This document shows positions 1-9,011 of a DNA stretch of 64,000 bases, piece by piece. The stretch lies in assembly GCF_004320535.1 (NCBI RefSeq), contig NZ_SIHY01000003.1:1-64000 (forward strand). The letters run 5' to 3'. The notes beneath the pieces are model-generated. The model had not been told where the DNA came from. It did no database searches and saw only the letters and a program-made list of their open reading frames with translations. Both the position numbers and the translations under genes were made by a program. The DNA is from Arthrobacter sp. S41. GTDB taxonomy: Bacteria > Actinomycetota > Actinomycetes > Actinomycetales > Micrococcaceae. Each line of letters begins with the position of its first letter. Position 1 is the first letter of the stretch.

Positions 1-246
1 CTAACCAAAGTCAACTCGATGTTTCCAGCTTGTTTACCCCACTGTTTCTTTCAGACCTTTTCGGCCCGTCCGGATCAGCGGCGCGAGATAAGACTCTACA
101 CGGATTCCCACCCGGCGCAAAATCGGCCAGTACAACCCATTTAGGACCCAAAAACGCCGACATTTCGCGCTTTTAGAGCTCTCCGAGGTGAACTCTGCTC
201 AAAAACAACTGAAATTTGTTGTTATGAAGCGGGTCACCCTACACAA
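1..246. other. gene-free left edge
   Basis: I see no open reading frame with a plausible start, ribosome site or family resemblance here. It lies downstream of rlmB, beyond its terminator. The next gene to the left is outside the window. Confidence 0.5.
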
Positions 247-285
247 AATGGGTTGTCACTTGTCCAGGACAAGTGACAACCCATT
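247..285 (-). terminator. terminator of the ispDF-cysS-rlmB run
   Basis: A perfect 19-bp inverted repeat (247-265 and 267-285) sits 16 nt past the rlmB stop. Read on the minus strand it is followed by TTTTGTGT, as in a Rho-independent terminator. Confidence 0.8.
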
Positions 286-300
286 GAGGATCGTGGCAGG

Positions 301-1248
301 CTACTTCGCTTGTGCCTTGCGCAAGCGAGAGACCTCGTAAAGCGAGATGCCTACGGCCATCGAAGCGTTCAACGACTCCATGGCCGAATCGATCGGGATG
401 GAAACGATTGCGTCGCAGTTCTCGCGGACCAGTCGTGAAAGACCCTTGCCCTCAGAACCAACAACGATGCACAGTGGGCCGGTGGCTAACTCGAAGTTGG
501 GCAGATCCATATCTCCGCCGGCGTCAAGGCCGATCACGAAGATACCAGCGGCCTTGATTTCCTTCAGTGCGCTGGTCAAATTAGTGCACTTAGCTACTGG
601 TACGCGAACTGCAGCACCCGCACTGGTCTTCCAAGCGGAGGCAGTCATGCCAACACTTCGGCGTTCCGGAATGATGACACCGTCGGCGCCGAAGGCCGAA
701 GCCGAACGAACGATCGCACCGAGGTTACGTGGATCGGTGATGCCATCCAAGGCCAGCAACAGTGGCTGCGACGTGGTGTAGCCACGGTCGTAATCCTTGA
801 TGGTTTTGGTTGCCAACTGAACGGCGTCCTTGTACTCGTAGGCAGGGATCTGCAGGGCCATGCCCTGGTGGATCGCGCCGTCGGTCATGCGATCAAGCTC
901 TGGCTTTGAAGCTTCCATCAAGGGAATGCCCTGAGCTGCAGCAAGCTTGAGCGATTCGCGCACGCGGTCATCAACCTCGATGCGGATCGCCACGTGCAGT
1001 GCCTTGACCGGGATGCCAGCGCGCAGTGCTTCAACAACAGAGTTTCGACCGGTGACAAATTCTGCGTTGACCTTGATGCGGTCGGTGCGCTTGGCCGTGG
1101 AGCGCTTAGCGGCCGAACGCTCAGCAAGCTGCTTGCTTCGGTACGCCTTGTGGTACGGACGGTCTTCGGCCTTGGGAGTTGGGCCGCGACCCTCTAGGGA
1201 ACTGCGTCCCTTGCCGCCACTACCCTTGGTTGGGCCCTTTTTACTCAT
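301..1248 (-). CDS. rlmB: 23S rRNA (guanosine-2'-O)-methyltransferase, RlmB/TrmH type
   Basis: SpoU/TrmH-class SAM-dependent methyltransferase of 315 aa, expected to 2'-O-methylate G2251 (E. coli numbering) of 23S rRNA. After a basic K/R/G/S-rich N-terminal tail (about residues 1-60) comes the substrate-binding domain (TGRNSVVEALRAG, about 66-140). The knotted catalytic domain follows, with the three SpoU motifs DPRNLGAIVRSASAFG, VGSEGKGLSRLVRENCD and SLNASMAVGISLYE. It is the last gene of the run ispDF-cysS-rlmB, 45 nt after cysS, and ends in a strong hairpin. The basic tail is common in actinobacterial homologues. Family assignment is firm; the exact rRNA position is inferred from the family. 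Confidence 0.93.
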   Translation of the reverse strand: MSKKGPTKGSGGKGRSSLEGRGPTPKAEDRPYHKAYRSKQLAERSAAKRSTAKRTDRIKVNAEFVTGRNSVVEALRAGIPVKALHVAIRIEVDDRVRESLKLAAAQGIPLMEASKPELDRMTDGAIHQGMALQIPAYEYKDAVQLATKTIKDYDRGYTTSQPLLLALDGITDPRNLGAIVRSASAFGADGVIIPERRSVGMTASAWKTSAGAAVRVPVAKCTNLTSALKEIKAAGIFVIGLDAGGDMDLPNFELATGPLCIVVGSEGKGLSRLVRENCDAIVSIPIDSAMESLNASMAVGISLYEVSRLRKAQAK

Positions 1249-1293
1249 GGTGTTTGTCCTTAAAGTTGAGTTTTGGTTCAGCCGTTGAAACGG

Positions 1294-2745
1294 CTAGTTG
1301 TCTAATGTCCAGCGGGCACCGTCTGCTGAGTCAGCAACGATGATGCCAGCGGAGGCCAATGCGTCACGGATAGCATCCGAGCGTGACCAGTCCTTGGCCG
1401 CGCGAGCCTGCGCACGTTCTGCCAGCTGCGACTGGATCAACTGATCCAATGCTTCGTGCTCCGCGCTTGCCTGCGAGTTTTTGGTGTTCCCTGCATCGTC
1501 TAAGCCCAGAACCTGGGTCATGGCCAACACCTGTCCGAGCGCTTGCTCGGTCGCTGCATTGTCGTGGGCTTCTAGGGATGCGTTGCCCTGACGAACCGCT
1601 TCGTGCAGTGCGGCTAATGCCATGGGAACGTTGAGGTCATCATCCATTGCGGCGCCAAAGGCCGCTGGCACTTGCGTAGCCTGAATCGAATCGGCGCCAG
1701 CGCCCAAACGATACTGTGCATTGGAGATGAAAGTATCGATCCGTTCCACCGCGGCCCGCGCTTCAGCCAGCGACTCCGGTCGGTAGTCCAGCATGGAACG
1801 GTACTGTGCTTGCCCAAGGAAGTAGCGCACCACGCGGGCGTCGGCCAGGGCCAGCATTTCTTCGGGCGAGATGGTGTTGCCGATCGACTTGGACATCTTT
1901 TCACCCTCGTAGGTGACCATGCCGTTGTGCATCCAGAAGTTCGCAAAACCGTGACCGGCCGCGTTGGACTGCGCCATCTCGTTCTCATGGTGCGGGAATC
2001 GTAGATCCAATCCCCCACCGTGGATGTCGAATTCGGTACCGAGGTACTTGCCGGCCATCGCCGAGCACTCTAGGTGCCAACCGGGACGACCGCGTCCCCA
2101 TGGGCTTGGCCACGATGCGGTAGCTGGGTCGGACTCCTTATGGCCCTTCCACAGGGCAAAGTCGCGAGCATCTTTTTTGCCTCGTGGGTCAGCGTCGGTA
2201 GCCCCCTGCATGTCGTTGATGTTCTGGCGGGTCAGCGCACCGTAGGGGGCAAAGGAGCGCACATTAAAATAGACGTCCCCGGAGTCATCGGTTGCCGGGT
2301 AAGCATGTCCGCGTTCGATCAACGTGGCGATCAACTCGTGCATTTCGGTGATGTGCCCGGTGGCGCGTGGCTCATAGGTCGGTCGACGAACACCCAACGC
2401 TTGGTACGCGCGGGCAAATTCTTGTTCAAAGCGGTAGGCCAGAGCGAACCATTCTTCGCGCGGCTGGTAGTACTCATCGGCCTGGAAATCCTCGGCAAAA
2501 GACTTCGCCGATTTTTCCAAGATCTTGTCGTCGATGTCGGTCACGTTGCGCACCGTGGTCACTGCGAAGCCACGGTATTCAAGCCAGCGGACCAAAACAT
2601 CAAAAACGATAGCGCTACGAACATGGCCCACGTGCGGCATTCCTTGCACGGTGGCGCCACAGTAGTACAGCTTGACTTCGCCGTCGTTTAACGGCTGGAA
2701 GTCACGTACAGATGCTGTTTTGGTGTCATAGAATCGCAGGCTCAC
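1294..2745 (-). CDS. cysS: cysteinyl-tRNA synthetase
   Basis: Class I aminoacyl-tRNA synthetase charging tRNA-Cys in the cytoplasm. The HxGH nucleotide motif (MPHVGH) and the KMSKS loop ([11 protein letters not shown]) are intact. The zinc-site elements are visible: [15 protein letters not shown] and FPHHENE. The frame is open back to a TTG at 2817, but homologues begin (M/V)SLRFYDT, which here is a GTG at 2745, giving 483 aa; I chose that start. No strong Shine-Dalgarno precedes either candidate, so translation is probably coupled to ispDF just upstream. C-terminal residues form the usual DALR-type anticodon region. Confidence 0.92.
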   Translation of the reverse strand: MSLRFYDTKTASVRDFQPLNDGEVKLYYCGATVQGMPHVGHVRSAIVFDVLVRWLEYRGFAVTTVRNVTDIDDKILEKSAKSFAEDFQADEYYQPREEWFALAYRFEQEFARAYQALGVRRPTYEPRATGHITEMHELIATLIERGHAYPATDDSGDVYFNVRSFAPYGALTRQNINDMQGATDADPRGKKDARDFALWKGHKESDPATASWPSPWGRGRPGWHLECSAMAGKYLGTEFDIHGGGLDLRFPHHENEMAQSNAAGHGFANFWMHNGMVTYEGEKMSKSIGNTISPEEMLALADARVVRYFLGQAQYRSMLDYRPESLAEARAAVERIDTFISNAQYRLGAGADSIQATQVPAAFGAAMDDDLNVPMALAALHEAVRQGNASLEAHDNAATEQALGQVLAMTQVLGLDDAGNTKNSQASAEHEALDQLIQSQLAERAQARAAKDWSRSDAIRDALASAGIIVADSADGARWTLDN

Positions 2746-2838
2746 GTCGTTAAGGTTATCCGATGGATGCAGCCTTTGTATTTCACTTGTGATGCGCTCG
2801 GTGATATGGCCCGTCAACCAAGCCGACCCAGCGCCGTC

Positions 2839-4071
2839 CTATCTGGGGTAGACCAGCGCGGTGGCGTAGGCGGTCAACCCGGTGCCTTCACCCTCGTAAC
2901 CCAGGCCGTCGCTGGTGGTTGCAATGACGCTGACCGGGGCTCCTACCGCAGCGCTGAGCACTTGGCTTGCTTCTTCACGACGTGCTGCAAAGCGTGGTCG
3001 GCGCCCCACAAACTGCACGGCAATGTTGCCAATTTCAAACCCTGCTTCGCGCACCAAGCGGGCTGCTTCTGCAATCAGGCTCACACCACTGGCCCCAGCA
3101 AATTCCGGTCGATCCACCCCAAAGTGGGTTCCTAAGTCTCCGATTCCCGCTGCCGAGAACAGTGCATCGCAGGCTGCGTGGGCTACCGCGTCCCCATCTG
3201 AGTGACCGGAGAGCCCAATGTCATCTGGGAAGTGCAGGCCCGCCAACCACATGGGTCGGGACGGGTCATCGCTGACCGCGTGGACATCGATACCATTTCC
3301 GATACGTGGCAGATCCATGGCTTCCCTTGCAATGTGAAGTGCGGGCGTTGTTGGCGTAACCAGTTTGCTGACCACTTCTAGATCTTCTGGGTGCGTTACT
3401 TTCAGGGCCTGTTGTTCACCGGCCACCACCTGAACAGTTGTTCCGTAAGCGCGCACGATCGAAGCGTCGTCGGTGACTTTCTCCAGCTCGGCTTCGGTGT
3501 AGTGATCAAGTTGAGCATGAGCTGCGCGCAGTACCTCTGCGTCAAATCCCTGGGGCGTTTGCACCGCGCGCAAGGTGGAGCGTGCGGGAGTCTGCTCGAT
3601 AAATTCGGGGCCATGACCGTCTTGTTGGGCAACAACAGAGATTGTGTCGGTCACTGCCAAGGCAGGGATCACGGCCTTTGTCTCGGGCGCTTCCAGCTCT
3701 TGAAGCACACGTTGATACAGTTCCACCGGCGCGAAGGCTCGGGCGGCATCGTGAACAAGAATGGTGGCTGCCTCATCGCTGACCAGTTGAAGGCCGCGGC
3801 GCACCGAGTCTGCTCGGCTTGCTCCCCCGGGCACGGTGCGAAGTTTGCTTCCATAACCCGCGAGTGCTGATTGCATGCGCTGATCATCTGGTGGGGTAAC
3901 CACGATGATTTCGTTAATCTGCGCCACTTGCAGGATCCGGTCGATGGCATGTGCCGCCAAAGATTTGCCGGCTACTTGAACCAGTGCTTTTGGCATGCCG
4001 GCGCCTAGCCGTGTGCCCATGCCGGCTGCGACCAAGATCAAGCTCGAAGGATGCGATGGTGTTTGCTTCAC
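2839..4071 (-). CDS. ispDF: bifunctional IspD/IspF (MEP isoprenoid pathway)
   Basis: Fusion of two MEP-pathway enzymes, 410 aa. The N-terminal half (about 1-235) is 2-C-methyl-D-erythritol 4-phosphate cytidylyltransferase, with the nucleotide loop [16 protein letters not shown] and the VHDAAR motif. The C-terminal half (about 250-405) is 2-C-methyl-D-erythritol 2,4-cyclodiphosphate synthase, with zinc ligands in GIDVH and the conserved [21 protein letters not shown]. Such fusions are known in several bacterial groups, while many bacteria encode the two proteins separately. The GTG start at 4071 lies 7 nt after a TAAGCT hexamer (4079-4084), suggesting a leaderless mRNA. First gene of the ispDF-cysS-rlmB run, downstream of carD. 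Confidence 0.93.
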   Translation of the reverse strand: MKQTPSHPSSLILVAAGMGTRLGAGMPKALVQVAGKSLAAHAIDRILQVAQINEIIVVTPPDDQRMQSALAGYGSKLRTVPGGASRADSVRRGLQLVSDEAATILVHDAARAFAPVELYQRVLQELEAPETKAVIPALAVTDTISVVAQQDGHGPEFIEQTPARSTLRAVQTPQGFDAEVLRAAHAQLDHYTEAELEKVTDDASIVRAYGTTVQVVAGEQQALKVTHPEDLEVVSKLVTPTTPALHIAREAMDLPRIGNGIDVHAVSDDPSRPMWLAGLHFPDDIGLSGHSDGDAVAHAACDALFSAAGIGDLGTHFGVDRPEFAGASGVSLIAEAARLVREAGFEIGNIAVQFVGRRPRFAARREEASQVLSAAVGAPVSVIATTSDGLGYEGEGTGLTAYATALVYPR

Positions 4072-4078
4072 ACCGCTC

Positions 4079-4084
4079 AGCTTA
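4079..4084 (-). promoter_or_regulatory. -10 element, leaderless start of ispDF
   Basis: TAAGCT on the minus strand, 7 nt before the GTG start. No Shine-Dalgarno is visible. Confidence 0.45.
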
Positions 4085-4124
4085 TCGCGTGGATCGGCGC
4101 TTCATTGGGGCCTTAACGGCAACA

Positions 4125-4152
4125 GCCGTGAAACGTTTAAACGTTTCACGGC
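4125..4152. repeat. 28-bp perfect palindrome between carD and ispDF
   Basis: GCCGTGAAACGTTT followed directly by its exact reverse complement, with no loop. It lies 22 nt past the carD stop and about 40 nt upstream of the ispDF -10. No T-run follows on the minus strand, so it may be a protein-binding site (AAACGTTT cores) as well as or instead of a carD terminator. Confidence 0.6.
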
Positions 4153-4174
4153 AAGATGCGCGTAGGAGTTTTGT

Positions 4175-4660
4175 TTAAGCCGAAGCCAAAACCTCATCCA
4201 ACAGGCCTTCAGCCTTGGTCTCATCCAGGTCCTTGGCCAGAGCCAATTCGCTGATCAATACCTGACGAGCCTTAGCCAGCATGCGCTTTTCGCCAGCGGA
4301 CAGACCACGATCATTTTCTCGACGCCATAGGTCACGAACGACCTCGGCAACCTTGATGACATCGCCGGAAGCTAGCTTCTCGACATTTGCCTTGTAGCGG
4401 CGCGACCAGTTGGTCGGCTCTTCGGTAAATTCAGCACGAAGGACATCGAACACATGGTCCAAGCCTTCCTGACCTACCACGTCACGTACGCCAACAAGAT
4501 CAACGTTCTCTGCTGGAACTTCGATGGTCAAGTCACCCTGAGCCACCTTGAGCTTGAGATACATTTTCTCTTCGCCCTTGATCTTGCGCATTTTGATCTC
4601 TTCGATCATTGCCGCGCCGTGATGCGGGTAGACAACAGTCTCGCCAACCTCAAAAACCAT
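4175..4660 (-). CDS. carD: CarD-family RNA polymerase-binding transcription regulator
   Basis: CarD/CdnL global regulator that binds the RNA polymerase beta subunit and stabilises open complexes at rRNA and housekeeping promoters. The N-terminal RNAP-interaction domain starts [16 protein letters not shown]. The C-terminal helical domain carries the conserved tryptophan region ([13 protein letters not shown] ... VVRDLWRRE). The frame is open to an ATG at 4681, but homologues start MVFEVGE. The ATG at 4660 has AAAGGGG 9 nt upstream, whereas the one at 4681 has none, so I take 161 aa. A TAGACT -10 candidate lies at 4687-4692. Confidence 0.93.
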   Translation of the reverse strand: MVFEVGETVVYPHHGAAMIEEIKMRKIKGEEKMYLKLKVAQGDLTIEVPAENVDLVGVRDVVGQEGLDHVFDVLRAEFTEEPTNWSRRYKANVEKLASGDVIKVAEVVRDLWRRENDRGLSAGEKRMLAKARQVLISELALAKDLDETKAEGLLDEVLASA

Positions 4661-5014
4661 GTGGATAAACCCCTTTCCCATTGACTAGTCTAACATGTTT
4701 GCTCTCGACGAACTTGCGTTTGTGCCCGATATAACCGCGAATTCACGGGGAATCACCTCTTCCATTCGCAAGAGAAACATGGTAGGAAGAGAGTACGGCG
4801 ATCGAAGTTCCAAACCTCTTATCCCAAACTTGGTTCTCTACTTCTTGTCGAAAAGCGTGTGTTGCACGTCGCTAAATCGCGTCTTTGTGTGAAAAACAGC
4901 TAGGCTTAGAGGTAATCGTGGTCTTTTTCGCGAGTTGCTCCTCACCCTAGGTGGAGTCGATTCGGTAGACCATGAACCGAAGCAACTCATTATTCTCACC
5001 GAGGAGTTAGTGTC
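4661..5014. other. divergent intergenic region carD / lipoprotein
   Basis: No gene seen. It holds the carD -10 candidate TAGACT (4687-4692, minus strand) and, for the plus strand, TAGGCT (4901-4906); neither has a convincing -35. GAGGAG at 5001-5006 is the ribosome site of the lipoprotein. Confidence 0.4.
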
Positions 5015-5554
5015 GTGATCACCGCACGCATGACCGCTGGACGTCGCATTGCCGCGTCCCTCGCTGTGGCTGCCCTGGCATTCGGTGTCACCAGCTGTGG
5101 CGCCATCAACGAGCAGGCCACCAACACCGACTACGCTGCCAGCGATGGCATCAATGTCGACGTCGCCAAAGCACAGGTTCGTAACCTGATGTTCGTTACC
5201 AACAGCGATGGCAGCAAGGCCCGCTTGATCGGCACCGTGGTCAACGACAGCGATTCTGCTCTGACCTTGTCCGTCAAAGCCGCTAGCGCTACGCCAGTGA
5301 CCATCTCGGTTCCAACCGACAAGTCCCTGAAGCTAGAAGATGACGCTAACCAGAAGGTCATTTCTGGCCTTGGTGTCAAAGCCGGCGAACATGCCGAGAC
5401 TACCTTCACTTCCAACGGAGACACCGTGGACTTCAGCGTCCCAGTCGTAGACGGCACCCTTGCCGAATACCGTGACTTCGTACCAGGCGGTTCCGATGCA
5501 AAGGTAACCGAACACCTGAAGGCAACCGAGAGCCACGCGACCTCGGAGCACTAA
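5015..5554 (+). CDS. secreted lipoprotein, function unknown
   Basis: 179 aa with a signal peptide (RR pair at 10-11, hydrophobic 13-25) ending in the lipobox VTSC with Cys28 as lipid anchor. The mature part looks like an all-beta extracellular domain (alternating valines, VNDSDSALTLSVKAAS, AETTFTSNGDTVDFSVPV) and ends in a histidine-containing tail. The GTG start has GAGGAG 8 nt upstream. It stands alone between carD and the regX3/senX3 pair, sharing a convergent terminator with regX3. I do not recognise a specific family. Its place beside the phosphate sensor could hint at an envelope role, but that is only position. Confidence 0.8.
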   Translation: MITARMTAGRRIAASLAVAALAFGVTSCGAINEQATNTDYAASDGINVDVAKAQVRNLMFVTNSDGSKARLIGTVVNDSDSALTLSVKAASATPVTISVPTDKSLKLEDDANQKVISGLGVKAGEHAETTFTSNGDTVDFSVPVVDGTLAEYRDFVPGGSDAKVTEHLKATESHATSEH

Positions 5555-5565
5555 ACACCAACGAT

Positions 5566-5611
5566 AAAGGGCCTCGGGAAAGAATCTATGGATTCTTTCC
5601 CGAGGCCCTTT
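5566..5611. terminator. bidirectional terminator, lipoprotein / regX3
   Basis: Perfect 21-bp stem (5566-5586 and 5591-5611), loop tatg, flanked by AAA and TTT so it works on both strands between convergent genes. Confidence 0.85.
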
Positions 5612-5644
5612 CGCTTTAAGCGGTTACGCGCGGGGTGAGCAGTG

Positions 5645-6325
5645 CTAGACCACGAACTTGTAGCCCAAACCTCGCACCGTCACCAGATGCTCTGGCGTGG
5701 CAGGATCTGGCTCGATCTTTGAACGAAGACGCTTCACGTGGACATCCAACGTCTTGGTATCCCCCACGTAGTCGCTACCCCACACGCGGTCGATCAGCTG
5801 GCCACGGGTAAGCACGCGCCCGGCATTGCGCAGGAGCATTTCTAGCAATTCAAATTCCTTGAGCGGCATCGATACCTCGGTGTTATCCACCGAGACCATG
5901 TGCCGTTCCACATCCATGCGCACCGGTCCAGCGGTCACCACATTGCTGATCAGTTCTTCGGCCTCGCCCTGACGGCGAAGTACCGCACGGATGCGTGCGA
6001 GTAATTCTCGCGATGAGTATGGCTTGGTGACATAGTCATCGGCGCCGAGCTCCAGGCCAACCACCTTGTCGATTTCCGAATCCTTGGCGGTGAGCATGAT
6101 GACCGGAACCTGAGAGTTCAGGCGAATCTGGCGAATCACCTCGGTGCCCGGTTGGCCCGGCAACATCAAATCCAGCAGCACCAGATCGGCGCCGTGGCGT
6201 TCAAATTCAGTGACGGCGACCAGTCCGTCATCAGCGATTCGTACTTCGAATCCTTCGCGTTCCAAGAGGAAAGACAGCGGGTCAGAGAGCGATTCCTCAT
6301 CCTCTACGATCAATATGCGGGTCAT
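5645..6325 (-). CDS. regX3: response regulator RegX3 (phosphate sensing)
   Basis: OmpR/PhoB-class response regulator, 226 aa. The receiver domain (1-120) has the acidic pocket VEDEE, the phospho-acceptor Asp in LLDLMLPG (about residue 52) and the Lys in VTKPYS (about 102). A winged-helix DNA-binding domain follows, ending HLVTVRGLGYKFV. Sequence and synteny (senX3 upstream, divergent phoU) match RegX3, which activates phosphate-starvation genes at GTTCACC repeats in actinobacteria. Its ATG overlaps the senX3 stop (ATGA), so the pair is translationally coupled. Confidence 0.92.
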   Translation of the reverse strand: MTRILIVEDEESLSDPLSFLLEREGFEVRIADDGLVAVTEFERHGADLVLLDLMLPGQPGTEVIRQIRLNSQVPVIMLTAKDSEIDKVVGLELGADDYVTKPYSSRELLARIRAVLRRQGEAEELISNVVTAGPVRMDVERHMVSVDNTEVSMPLKEFELLEMLLRNAGRVLTRGQLIDRVWGSDYVGDTKTLDVHVKRLRSKIEPDPATPEHLVTVRGLGYKFVV

Positions 6326-7536
6326 CGTCGTCCTCCTTTGCGGTCTGAGGTTCGAGCCTCGACCGCTTGTTCCTTCATCATCTCATCGGCAAGAGCATTA
6401 GATCTGGCCGGTTCTTCATCCGCTAGGGGAAGTCTAAGGGTAAATGTGGAGCCATGGCCGGGCTGCGACCACAGCGATACTTCGCCGCCATGGTTGGCCA
6501 GCACGTGCTTGACGATACTCAGCCCCAGGCCGGTACCGCCGGTTTGTCGTGAGCGGGCCGAGTCGACGCGGTAGAAGCGCTCGAAGACTCGCTCTTGTTC
6601 CTCGGCCGAAATGCCTGGGCCTTGGTCGGTGACCGAGATCTGCGCGTAGCCATCACGCTGGCGGATACCAACGCCCACTTTGGTGTTTTCTGGCGAGTAG
6701 CGAATCGCGTTGTCGATCAGGTTGCGCACCGCGGTCATCAGCAGGTCCGGGTCGCCGAGAATTGGTTCGCTCAGATGGCCACCGACGGTAATGTCGATGC
6801 CCTTCTCTTCGGCCAATAGGTGGCTGCGGTCCACGGCCTCGGCCACCACACTGTCGATGTTCACTTCCTTGCCCTGCACAATTGCATCGCTGGCCTGAAG
6901 CCGGGAGAGCTCAATGATGTCCTGGACCAGCGCGGCAAGCCTGCGTGATTCCTTGTGCATCCGAGTGGAGAATCGAAGCACCGCGGTCGGATCATCTGCT
7001 GCTTCGGAGATTGCTTCGGAAAGCAGGGAAATAGCTCCGACCGGAGTTTTCAGTTCGTGGGATACGTTAGCCACGAAGTCATTTCGCATGGCTTCAGTGC
7101 GGGTGATTTCGGTGCGGTCATCGGCCAGCAGCAAAATATATTCATCGCCCAGTGGGGCCACTCGCACATGGACGATCAGCTGACCGGCGCCGAGCGTGGA
7201 GCGTTGTAATTCATATTGGCTTTCGGCAATCACGCCGTCTGCACGCACCTGGCGTACCAAGGCCAGAAGCTCGTTGTGCACGAGGGTGTGCCCGCGCACT
7301 AGCCCATAGGCGTAGGAGGCAGGATTGGCCCGCACAACGCCATCTACGTCGTCCAAGATCACGAAGGCGCGACCAATGACGGACAAGACGGCAGCTGCAC
7401 CTTCTGGGAGTGCAGGCTCGTCAACCTGCGGCAGCCTAGCGGTCCTGCGTTGGGAAATTCGAAAAGCGATCACGCCAACGATTCCTAGGGCAAGACCGAG
7501 GGCACCGGCTATCAGAGTCGAGATCACATCGTTCAC
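6322..7536 (-). CDS. senX3: sensor histidine kinase SenX3
   Basis: Membrane sensor kinase partner of RegX3, 404 aa. One N-terminal transmembrane segment (about 5-26) leads into a PAS-like region (about 45-150). HisKA follows with the phospho-acceptor His in NVSHELKTPVGA, then the HATPase domain (N box DNAIRYSP, G boxes DQGPGIS and GTGLGLSIVKH). Like mycobacterial SenX3 it probably reads phosphate supply through PhoU and the Pst transporter rather than binding phosphate itself. The GTG start at 7536 lies 6 nt after TAGGCT, a leaderless layout. Confidence 0.92.
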   Translation of the reverse strand: MNDVISTLIAGALGLALGIVGVIAFRISQRRTARLPQVDEPALPEGAAAVLSVIGRAFVILDDVDGVVRANPASYAYGLVRGHTLVHNELLALVRQVRADGVIAESQYELQRSTLGAGQLIVHVRVAPLGDEYILLLADDRTEITRTEAMRNDFVANVSHELKTPVGAISLLSEAISEAADDPTAVLRFSTRMHKESRRLAALVQDIIELSRLQASDAIVQGKEVNIDSVVAEAVDRSHLLAEEKGIDITVGGHLSEPILGDPDLLMTAVRNLIDNAIRYSPENTKVGVGIRQRDGYAQISVTDQGPGISAEEQERVFERFYRVDSARSRQTGGTGLGLSIVKHVLANHGGEVSLWSQPGHGSTFTLRLPLADEEPARSNALADEMMKEQAVEARTSDRKGGRR

Positions 7537-7542
7537 CCTTTT

Positions 7543-7548
7543 AGCCTA
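7543..7548 (-). promoter_or_regulatory. -10 element, leaderless start of senX3
   Basis: TAGGCT on the minus strand, 6 nt before the GTG start. Confidence 0.55.
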
Positions 7549-7607
7549 ACTTCACCTATGGGTTCCTTCCCGCCTAAATGACGCAATTTTGGCCAAATCG
7601 GCGCGCT

Positions 7608-7625
7608 GTTCACCAAACGTTCACG
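7608..7625 (+). promoter_or_regulatory. PHO box upstream of phoU (RegX3/PhoP site)
   Basis: Direct repeat GTTCACC-AAAC-GTTCACG with the 11-bp period of actinobacterial PHO boxes. A weaker in-phase unit GTTAATC follows at 7641. It lies 140-156 bp before the phoU start, in the region shared with senX3. Confidence 0.65.
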
Positions 7626-7659
7626 TTTAGTGGCATATTCGTTAATCACCTGCTGACAG

Positions 7660-7680
7660 GGTGGAGTAAGACCCTCCACC
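7660..7680 (+). other. hairpin in the phoU leader
   Basis: GGTGGAG (7660-7666) and CTCCACC (7674-7680) with a 7-nt loop, in the 5' region of phoU. Purpose unknown. Confidence 0.4.
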
Positions 7681-7763
7681 ATGCCATAAATCTGTTTTGG
7701 GGCGGTTGGCCCGTGCATGCAGGCCACCGATTGGCATGGGACCGACACTCGAAAGGAACTGCT

Positions 7764-8417
7764 ATGCGCAAGGTTTTTCAGGCAGATCTACAACAAATCG
7801 GCGAAGAACTCATTGAGATGGCCAATCAGGTCGCTACCGCTATGGATCACGCATGGGATTCGTTGGCCAATGCCGATGTGGATCTAGCCCAGGAAGTCAT
7901 CGCGGCTGACGCGAAAATTGATTTCCTCCAGAACCAACTAGATGAACGTGCCATCGATACCCTCGCACTTCAGGGACCGGTAGCCAGCGATCTACGCATG
8001 ATCGTCGGCTCGCTGCGAATGAGCGCTTCGCTTGAGCGCATGGGTGACCTCGCACGCCACTTGGCTCAGCTAGCCCGCTTGCGCTTCCCACAGCCAGCGA
8101 TCCCAGAGAAGATTTCTGCAACCTTTGCTCAGATGGCTGCGATTGATATTCAGATCGCCAAGGAAGTTGCCACGCTTCTTGATACTCGTGATTTGGCCAT
8201 TGCGGCCAAGATTATTGAGCTGAACCATGAGGTGGACCGTTTGCACTCCAGCGTCTTCACGCAGATTGCTGCCGATGATTGGGACGCCACCGCACCAACC
8301 ACCGTGGATGTTTCGTTGACCAGTCGCTATCTAGAGCGCTTCGGCGATCATGGTGTCTCCGTGGCCCGCAAGGTCACCTACCTGGTGACCGGCGAATGGG
8401 ATCCGTCCGACGCCTAA
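7764..8417 (+). CDS. phoU: phosphate signalling regulator PhoU
   Basis: 217-aa protein of two PhoU helical bundles (about 8-100 and 115-205), each with the metal-binding style E/DxxxD motif (SLERMGDLARH and RYLERFGDHG). PhoU damps signalling from the Pst transporter to the phosphate sensor kinase. The frame is open back to 7578. I chose the ATG at 7764 because GAAAGGAA lies 5 nt upstream and homologues begin MRKVFQ. Divergent from senX3-regX3 and preceded by a PHO box, so it is likely under RegX3 control. Confidence 0.93.
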   Translation: MRKVFQADLQQIGEELIEMANQVATAMDHAWDSLANADVDLAQEVIAADAKIDFLQNQLDERAIDTLALQGPVASDLRMIVGSLRMSASLERMGDLARHLAQLARLRFPQPAIPEKISATFAQMAAIDIQIAKEVATLLDTRDLAIAAKIIELNHEVDRLHSSVFTQIAADDWDATAPTTVDVSLTSRYLERFGDHGVSVARKVTYLVTGEWDPSDA

Positions 8418-8439
8418 ACAGCGTATTTGCCTAAAAGCG

Positions 8440-8469
8440 AAGGCAGCCCACCAATTGGTGGGCTGCCTT
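8440..8469. terminator. bidirectional terminator, phoU / DUF4193
   Basis: Perfect inverted repeat AAGGCAGCCCACCAA / TTGGTGGGCTGCCTT between convergent genes. Confidence 0.8.
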
Positions 8470-8510
8470 TAGCATTCCGGCGCATTATTAGCGCCAGCGT
8501 AGAGCGGCTT

Positions 8511-8813
8511 TTAGCCTTCGCACTCTACGCAGAAACCTACGTTGCCTTCTTCGCGTACCAGCTGGGAGCGGTGGCGAATTAAGAAGCACGAGCCACAAAT
8601 GAACTCGTCCTCTTTCTGTGGAATGACGGTGACCGTCAATTCCTCGTTGGACAAATCTGCACCTGGCAGATCCATTCCATCAGTGTGATCGGCTTCGTCG
8701 AGCTCGCGCACCACGGACTTTGCGTCCGGTGCGTTTGCGGACTTAACCGCATCCAGAGAAGCCTTACGTGCCTCAGCAACGTCTGGGCGGACTTCATCGT
8801 AATCAGTTGCCAC
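8511..8813 (-). CDS. DUF4193 zinc-ribbon-like protein
   Basis: Small acidic protein of 100 aa belonging to the actinobacterial DUF4193 family (typical start ATDYD, core DLPGADLSNEELTV). Two Cys pairs (CGSC ... CVEC) separated by about 20 residues look like a zinc ribbon. The frame reaches an ATG at 8822, but AGGA abuts that codon. It is 9 nt from the GTG at 8813, which also matches the family N-terminus, so I take the GTG. Function is unknown; the family is widely conserved in actinobacteria. Confidence 0.88.
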   Translation of the reverse strand: MATDYDEVRPDVAEARKASLDAVKSANAPDAKSVVRELDEADHTDGMDLPGADLSNEELTVTVIPQKEDEFICGSCFLIRHRSQLVREEGNVGFCVECEG

Positions 8814-8950
8814 GAATTGCATTCCTAACGTGAGCCATTGAGCCTATTCGAAATAGGAGATTACAGCATACTAATGCCAAAAATACAATCGTGTGCAGTT
8901 GTTTCGCTCACAGCCGTTGTTCCGCACCTCTTGCCGACTTAAAGTCAGAA

Positions 8951-9000
8951 CGGCGGCACCGAAGTTCAAAAGCCTAAGCCCTTGAGTTTCGGTGCCGCCG
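8951..9000 (-). terminator. gpmA terminator
   Basis: 13-bp stem CGGCGGCACCGAA / TTCGGTGCCGCCG with a 24-nt loop, just past the gpmA stop. Confidence 0.6.
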
Positions 9001-9011
9001 AAAAGTGCGTT

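Noticed and set aside
2074-2691. 205-codon plus-strand open frame opposite cysS
   Set aside because: It is the antisense of a well-conserved enzyme, has no ribosome site or family resemblance, and frames of this length are common opposite actinobacterial genes.
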